Shown: positions 59,582 through 64,000 of the stretch, in pieces | How the letters are laid out: each line of letters starts with the position of its first letter | How positions within the stretch are numbered: position 1 is the stretch's first letter | Assembly: GCA_016790635.1 (NCBI GenBank) | Contig: JAEUOR010000013.1 | Coordinates: forward strand, 186,001-250,000 | DNA from: Burkholderiales bacterium | GTDB lineage: Bacteria; Pseudomonadota; Gammaproteobacteria; Burkholderiales; JAEUOS01 | Direction of reading: 5' to 3' | DNA: 64,000 nucleotides | Position numbers and translations under genes: made by a program | Notes under the pieces: model-generated | The model's database searches: none | Told to the model about the DNA's origin: nothing | The model's input: only the letters and a program-made list of their open reading frames with translations

Positions 59582-60775
59582 ATGTTGAGTTTTGAAGACG
59601 AAACGGCGCCGAGCGCGCGTCCAGGTTTGCAAGGCAGGACGCTCGGCTTGCAGTCCGTCAGCGTCGCAACGTCGGCGGCGCTGGGCGGCATGGCGCCTCC
59701 ACTGGCAGGCATGCCGCTGGCCGGCCGGGCGGTTGCGGAGAACCCGGCATCGTCGAATCGGCGCGTCAATGTCGCCGACAAGCGCATCATCAACGGGCAG
59801 ACCGACGTCAATCAGCTTGTGCCGTTCAAGTACAAATGGGCATGGCAGAAATACCTTGATTCCTGCGCCAACCACTGGATGCCGCAGGAAATCAACATGA
59901 ATCGCGACATCGCGCTTTGGCGTGACCCGAAGGGTTTGACCGAGGATGAACGCCGCATCATCAAGCGCAATCTGGGGTTTTTTGTCACCGCCGACAGCCT
60001 CGCCGCCAACAACATCGTGTTGGGCACCTATCGGCACATCACCGCCCCCGAGTGTCGCCAGTATCTGCTGCGTCAGGCGTTCGAAGAGGCGATCCATACG
60101 CACGCCTATCAGTACATCGTCGAGTCGCTGGGCCTGGAAGAGGCGGAGATCTTCAATGCCTACCACGAGGTGACGTCGATTCGCGCCAAGGATGAGTTCC
60201 TCATCCCCTTCATCGAGACGCTGACAGACCCTCATTTCCAGACCGGCACGGATGCGGCGGACCAGAAGCTCCTCAAGAGCCTGATCGTCTTTTCCTGCCT
60301 CATGGAGGGTCTCTTCTTCTATGTCGGATTCACGCAAATCCTCGCGATGGGTCGGCAGAACAAGATGACCGGATCGGCCGAGCAGTATCAATACATCCTG
60401 CGCGATGAGTCGATGCACTGCAATTTCGGCATCGACCTGGTCAATCAGTTGAAAATGGAGAATCCTCATCTCTGGACGCCGCAGTTTCGCGAGGAGATCC
60501 GCAGTTTGTTTCACGATGCTGTTGAACTTGAGTACCGTTACGCCGAAGACACGATGCCGCGTGGCGTCCTCGGACTCAATGCGCCCATGTTCAAGGGTTA
60601 CCTGCGCTACATCGCAAACCGCCGTTGTCACCAGATAGGTATTGACCCGCTCTTCGCGAACGAAGAGAATCCATTCCCGTGGATGAGCGAGATGATCGAT
60701 CTGAAGAAGGAGCGCAATTTCTTTGAGACGCGGGTCATCGAGTACCAGACAGGGGGAGCGTTGGTCTGGGAGTGA
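59582..60775 (+). CDS. nrdB: Ribonucleoside-diphosphate reductase class Ia, beta subunit
   Basis: A 397-residue NrdB carrying the diiron-tyrosyl radical. Iron ligands D138 (FFVTADS), E169 and H172, then Y176 as the radical tyrosine (EEAIHTHAY); the second site has E and H in RDESMH. An extended N-terminal stretch of about 60 residues rich in Ala and Gly precedes the fold, as in other betaproteobacteria. It follows nrdA by 44 bp. A strong terminator lies 165 bp downstream. Confidence 0.95.
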   Translation: MLSFEDETAPSARPGLQGRTLGLQSVSVATSAALGGMAPPLAGMPLAGRAVAENPASSNRRVNVADKRIINGQTDVNQLVPFKYKWAWQKYLDSCANHWMPQEINMNRDIALWRDPKGLTEDERRIIKRNLGFFVTADSLAANNIVLGTYRHITAPECRQYLLRQAFEEAIHTHAYQYIVESLGLEEAEIFNAYHEVTSIRAKDEFLIPFIETLTDPHFQTGTDAADQKLLKSLIVFSCLMEGLFFYVGFTQILAMGRQNKMTGSAEQYQYILRDESMHCNFGIDLVNQLKMENPHLWTPQFREEIRSLFHDAVELEYRYAEDTMPRGVLGLNAPMFKGYLRYIANRRCHQIGIDPLFANEENPFPWMSEMIDLKKERNFFETRVIEYQTGGALVWE

Positions 60776-61136
60776 AAAAGGCAATCCGCAAGTTTTCTGC
60801 GCATGACAAGTACTACTGAATGGATTTTTTGAACGAATCGCTTTTTGATGGGGAAATCGGGCGAGCGCCGATCGGCGTGCCAGGGGAGAGTATCCCTTGC
60901 GCACCGGCGGTGAAGCGCGGGTTCCCGCATCTCCTCCAAGAAAAACGCCGGGCGTCGAACGCACCGGCGTTTTTTTTGTGGGCGTGGGATTCGCGGTCTG
61001 CGTCGGTTGGCCGGCGTGACGCGTACAGGATTCATTAGCGCAAGAAGTCGTCATCGCTTGCGCCGATGAATAATCCGGGCCGGTATGGACGGGTTTTCCA
61101 GTAGTTTCACTTGACTCTCACAGAAGGAGCAACACC
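60776..61136 (+). other. 361-bp non-coding stretch after nrdB
   Basis: It contains the palindrome CGCCGATCGGCG (60866-60877), a T-rich stretch near 60822-60846 and the terminator at 60941. It could be a long 3' untranslated region of nrdB or an independent small transcript. The only ORF of size here runs through the terminator and is unlikely to be a gene. The ribosome site of the histone-like gene, AGAAGGAG, is at the end. Confidence 0.5.
60941..60977 (+). terminator. Intrinsic terminator after nrdAB
   Basis: AAAAACGCCGG, a short loop and CCGGCGTTTTT with an eight-T tract. A textbook terminator, also symmetrical enough to act from the other strand. Confidence 0.88.
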
Positions 61137-61478
61137 ATGGCAACAGCCAAGAAAGCAGCGAAGAAGCCCGCAGCGAAGAAGCCTGCGGTGAAAAAAGCGG
61201 CCAAGAAGCCGGCCGCCAAGAAGCCGGCGGCCAAGAAGGCCGCCAAGAAGCCGGCCAAGAAGGCGGCGAAGAAAGCAGCCAAAAAGCCTGCGAAAAAGGC
61301 GGCCAAGAAAGCGGCCAAGAAGGCCGCCAAGAAGCCGGCCAAGAAAAAAGCTTCGAAAGCAAAGCCTGCCGCAAAGCCTGCGGCGGCGGCCAAGCCCTCC
61401 ACGGCGGCAGCGCCGGGCGCACGCCCGGCGCTCAATCCCGCCGCGGCGTGGCCTTTCCCGACGGGAAGCCGCCCCTAG
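61137..61478 (+). CDS. Histone H1-like DNA-binding protein
   Basis: A 113-residue protein, very rich in Lys, Ala and Pro in repeated KKAAKKPA-type units (residues 4-95), with the C-terminus NPAAAWPFPTGSRP seen in Burkholderiales histone-like proteins. It binds DNA by charge and may organise the nucleoid. A strong AGAAGGAG ribosome site precedes the ATG. The repeat tract may vary in length between strains by slippage. Confidence 0.9.
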   Translation: MATAKKAAKKPAAKKPAVKKAAKKPAAKKPAAKKAAKKPAKKAAKKAAKKPAKKAAKKAAKKAAKKPAKKKASKAKPAAKPAAAAKPSTAAAPGARPALNPAAAWPFPTGSRP

Positions 61479-61525
61479 GCTTTGCGCATCGGCCGGCCGC
61501 GAGGTTTGCGGCCGGCACCTTCTAC

Positions 61526-61564
61526 AATCCGCAGTTCCGGTCCTGCCGGTGCTGCGGATTTTTT
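61526..61564 (+). terminator. Intrinsic terminator after the histone-like gene
   Basis: AATCCGCAG, a 17-base loop containing CCGG twice, and CTGCGGATT followed by six T. It separates this gene from yggT. Confidence 0.8.
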
Positions 61565-61616
61565 CTGGTGCCCGAGCACGTGGCACAAATTCGCCCGGAT
61601 CGTCCTGGGAGGCACG

Positions 61617-62195
61617 TTGATCGATGACGTAGTCTGGATCGTTTTGCGAGCGATCTACTGGGTGCTGATGCCCGCCGCGTTGCTGCGCCTGTACATGCAG
61701 GCGCGCCGCATTCCCATGCGCAACGCACTCGGCAGGTTCATCTTCACGGTGACAGACTGGATCGTCGTACCGCTCCGGCGAATTCTGCCGGGCCTGCGGG
61801 GATTCGATTGGGCGAGCCTGCTGGCTGCACTAATGATTGAAATGGCGCAACGCCTGCTTTTCGACCTCTTGACCGGCCGGATGGCGATCTTCAAGGGCGC
61901 CGTGCTGCCATGGCTGGCGTCTTCCGTTTTTGGATTCTTGTCTGCGATCGTCGTCGTGGCCACGGTTTGCGTGATCGCTTACGCCATTCTTTCCTGGGTG
62001 CGCACGGATTCCGAGATCGGCGACGTCCTGGAAGCCCTGGTCAATCCGCTGTTGCGCCCGCTGCGAAGGCGCATGCCGATGGTTGGCGGGTTCGACCTGT
62101 CGCCACTTGTATTGCTGGTGGCCTTGCAGGTGCTCTCGGTGATCCTGGATCACTCCCAGGCGAGCATCGCGTCGGCGCTTGTCCAGCGCCGTTAG
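61617..62195 (+). CDS. YggT family membrane protein
   Basis: A 192-residue protein with two YggT repeats and about four membrane helices; VVPLRRILPGLRGFDWASLLAAL and NPLLRPLRRRMPMVGGFDLSPLVLLVALQVL are the paired signatures. Start TTG 61617 has GGGAGG upstream and gives the E. coli-like length. Family members affect envelope or potassium/osmotic homeostasis, with no fixed role. It converges with the lipoprotein gene. Confidence 0.88.
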   Translation: MIDDVVWIVLRAIYWVLMPAALLRLYMQARRIPMRNALGRFIFTVTDWIVVPLRRILPGLRGFDWASLLAALMIEMAQRLLFDLLTGRMAIFKGAVLPWLASSVFGFLSAIVVVATVCVIAYAILSWVRTDSEIGDVLEALVNPLLRPLRRRMPMVGGFDLSPLVLLVALQVLSVILDHSQASIASALVQRR

Positions 62196-62203
62196 GCCAG
62201 CCT

Positions 62204-62686
62204 CTATCGCGTCACGCGGGTCACGCCGCCGCCGGAAACCAGTCGAACGCGCTCGCCCGGCCGAAACGTGTCGTCGGCCTCCTGGGTGATCGCGCGCAAC
62301 TCGCCGTTGTCCAGCTTGACCGTGATCTCGAGCCCAGCCTTGCGGGTAAAGGCGCCTTCGGCTGCCTGGCCGGCCAGGCCGCCTGCCACGGCGCCCAGCA
62401 CTGCCCCGATGGTTGCACCCCGGCCGCCGCCGACGTTGCTACCTGCGATACCCCCGACCACGCCGCCCGCGGCTGCGCCGACGCCGGTGCGCTGCGGTTC
62501 GATGGTGACATTGCGGACACTCTCGACAATGGCCATGCGCACCGTTTGTTCGCGCTGGGCTTGGCCCGGCGTGTACACGCCGCCGGAACTCGAGCCGGTC
62601 GCGCATCCGCCGAGCAACAGTGCGCCGGCCAAAAGGCCGGCCAGGGCCGCAAGACGGGACGCTGAGATTCGGACAGAGGGTGACAT
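62204..62686 (-). CDS. Glycine-zipper outer-membrane lipoprotein, SlyB/PcP-like
   Basis: A 160-residue lipoprotein. Signal peptide with lipobox LLGGC (lipidated Cys near residue 27), then a glycine-zipper region (GVGAAAGGVVGGIAGSNVGGG...GAVAGGLAGQAAE) and a C-terminal SH3-like tail LEITVKLDNGELRAITQEADDTFRPGERVRL. It probably stabilises the outer membrane. The ATG at 62686 has an AGGAG ribosome site. It follows the PfkB gene by 25 bp. Confidence 0.88.
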   Translation of the reverse strand: MSPSVRISASRLAALAGLLAGALLLGGCATGSSSGGVYTPGQAQREQTVRMAIVESVRNVTIEPQRTGVGAAAGGVVGGIAGSNVGGGRGATIGAVLGAVAGGLAGQAAEGAFTRKAGLEITVKLDNGELRAITQEADDTFRPGERVRLVSGGGVTRVTR

Positions 62687-62711
62687 AGGGGCAAGCTCCT
62701 GAGCTAAAGGA

Positions 62712-63659
62712 TCACCATAGAGAAAATCCGAAATGCCGCGCATATTCCTCACCGATACGGGCGCGGTCGCCGGTATGGTTCTGCGCACCTCGGCTGGCGA
62801 TCTTGAGGCTGCCCATCAGGCTTGCCAGCCGACCGGTCTCTTCCCATTCGAGTTTGTTGCTAATTCCATACAGCAGCCCCGCGCGATAAGCATCGCCGCA
62901 ACCGGTCGGGTCAACCAGCGCTTCCGGCTTAACGCTCGGGATGTCAAGGCGTTGACCCTGGGCAAAAATCGTCGAGCCCTCGCCTCCCCTTGTGACAACG
63001 AAACCCTTGACGAGTTTCGCCAGCGCCTCGACTTTCTCGCCGGTTTTCTCTTCCATCAGGCGGGCCTCGTAGTCATTGACTGCGACGAAGCTCGCCAACC
63101 CGATCAATTCCCGCAGGTCGTCACCGTTGAACATCGGCAGGCCCTGGCCCGGATCGAACACGAAGGGAATGCCTGCTGCTGCAAACTCGCGCGCATGCGC
63201 AACCATGCCGTCGCGCCCGTCGGGCGCGACGATGCCCAGCCCGACGTCGGCAGCGTCACCGACATGATTCACATGCGAGGCCGACATGGCTCCCGGATGA
63301 AAGGCCGTGATCTGGTTGTCGTCCAGGTCGGTGGTGATGAAGGCTTGCGCAGTGAAGGTGCCCGGGACCACGGCGACATGGCGCGAGTCCAGGCCGGCAG
63401 ACTGCAGCCTTTCAAAATAGGCGTCGGAGTCTTCCCCAACCGAAGCCATGATCAGAGGCGCGTCGTGAGGGCCCGACGAGAGCATCTTCAGGTTATGGGC
63501 GATGTTGCCGGCGCAGCCGCCAAACTCGCGGCGCATCTCCGGTACCAGGAACGCCACGTTCAGAATGTGGGTCTGGTCGGGGAGGATGTGATCCTTGAAT
63601 CGCCCCTGGAAGACCATGATGTTGTCGTAGGCCATCGAACCGCAGATCAGAACCGGCAT
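62712..63659 (-). CDS. PfkB family carbohydrate/nucleoside kinase
   Basis: A 315-residue ribokinase-fold kinase. It has the N-terminal GSMAYDNIMVFQGRF and GGCAGNIAHNLKML, and the ATP/anion-hole signature DPTGCGDAYRAGL with catalytic D256. Overall features suggest an adenosine kinase-like member, but the substrate is not certain. The ATG at 63659 has a GGAGAGGG ribosome site. Confidence 0.9.
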   Translation of the reverse strand: MPVLICGSMAYDNIMVFQGRFKDHILPDQTHILNVAFLVPEMRREFGGCAGNIAHNLKMLSSGPHDAPLIMASVGEDSDAYFERLQSAGLDSRHVAVVPGTFTAQAFITTDLDDNQITAFHPGAMSASHVNHVGDAADVGLGIVAPDGRDGMVAHAREFAAAGIPFVFDPGQGLPMFNGDDLRELIGLASFVAVNDYEARLMEEKTGEKVEALAKLVKGFVVTRGGEGSTIFAQGQRLDIPSVKPEALVDPTGCGDAYRAGLLYGISNKLEWEETGRLASLMGSLKIASRGAQNHTGDRARIGEEYARHFGFSLW

Positions 63660-63738
63660 GAGTCCCCTCTCCAATGGCGCCGGGCGATGGCCGGGCGTCC
63701 GCAGGCATCGATTCTAGCGATTCGGCAGACCGCAACGA

Positions 63739-64000
63739 TCAGGGGTAGAACGCGTACAGACGATAGCCGCTGGCACGCACCTGCAAGGCGTCGATCCAGA
63801 CCTTGACCACAACCTCCGCGCCGGCATCGATGGTCTGGACGCCCGGGGCGTAATCCGCAGGGGTGAGCACCTTGCGCACCAGCGCCGCTTCCTGTGCGTC
63901 AGTGAGCGCGAGCTCTAGGTGCGGTGCCGGCTGCGAAAAGCCCGCACGATTGCGGACAATCGCGGACAACGCCAGGAGGTTGCGTGTCGCCGGGTCGGCT
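63739..64000 (-). CDS. DUF3426 protein, C-terminal part only
   Basis: The visible 86 codons read from the right edge: DPATRNLLALSAIVRNRAGF, LELALTDAQEAAL, ADYAPG and ending SGYRLYAFYP, the end of a DUF3426 domain. The N-terminal part, usually with a zinc ribbon and membrane helix, is outside the window. In betaproteobacteria the gene often follows prmA; that cannot be seen here. It reads toward the PfkB gene. Confidence 0.8.
   Translation of the reverse strand, partial: ADPATRNLLALSAIVRNRAGFSQPAPHLELALTDAQEAALVRKVLTPADYAPGVQTIDAGAEVVVKVWIDALQVRASGYRLYAFYP

Noticed and set aside
60820..61038. A 72-codon plus-strand ORF after nrdB
   Set aside because: The intrinsic terminator at 60941-60977 lies inside it and it has no ribosome site or recognisable domain.
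59423..61054. Long antisense frame opposite nrdB
   Set aside because: Runs across nrdB and its terminator; composition is arginine/histidine rich shadow sequence.

Overview
The window looks like chromosomal DNA of a GC-rich betaproteobacterium, most likely of the order Burkholderiales. The evidence is family content and gene order: a DUF3567 protein, a PP0621-type protein, a CNP1-like protein, an NtrX-type regulator without an AAA+ domain next to NtrY, a solitary Bug/TctC solute-binding protein, the order secA-argJ-ATPase-Nudix/ThiE, and a Lys/Ala-rich histone H1-like protein. No species is assigned. I see no insertion sequence, prophage, CRISPR array, rRNA operon or replication origin. Almost all of the window is housekeeping sequence with good coding density.

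Region 1 (1-8.5 kb) is metabolic and accessory: a minus-strand operon of acyl-CoA dehydrogenase, metallo-beta-lactamase-fold lactonase and enoyl-CoA hydratase; a divergent SMP-30 lactonase; two drug-efflux-type MFS transporters; a Gfo/Idh/MocA oxidoreductase; a rhodanese; and DUF3567. Region 2 (8.7-14.9 kb, minus) is a regulatory and translation operon reading def-fmt-rsmB-DUF4390-ntrY-ntrX. Region 3 (15.1-25.1 kb) holds a LysM protein, DprA, topoisomerase III, a Bug protein, an MFS carrier, and proS followed by a lytic transglycosylase. Region 4 (25.2-29.9 kb, plus) has rppH, then rubrerythrin, a double-cluster Fe-S protein, DUF3501 and a CNP1-like exported protein, then a membrane protein resembling Lgt. 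Region 5 (29.9-34.1 kb) is rplU-rpmA-obg-proB (minus), with ispB and tRNA-Pro(CGG) on the other strand.

Region 6 (34.4-40.1 kb, plus) is pilB-pilC-pilD-coaE-zapD-yacG. Region 7 (40.1-49.2 kb) is two minus-strand groups, secA-argJ-DUF815 ATPase-Nudix/ThiE and prx-lpxC-small membrane protein, with an M23 peptidase and dciA between them. Region 8 (49.4-56.4 kb) has a kinase-like/BON fusion, ffh, a CcsA-like protein, PP0621, pilS, pilR and ampD. Region 9 (56.4-64 kb) has nrdA-nrdB behind probable NrdR boxes, a histone H1-like gene, yggT, a glycine-zipper lipoprotein, a PfkB kinase and the end of a DUF3426 gene.

The most unusual feature is at the start of obg (31972-32141). An 85-bp tandem duplication of the obg start has produced a chain of three short ORFs, each overlapping the next by stop/start, that ends at the obg start codon. 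The rubrerythrin/Fe-S/DUF3501/CNP1 group is the best candidate for an uncharacterised functional module.
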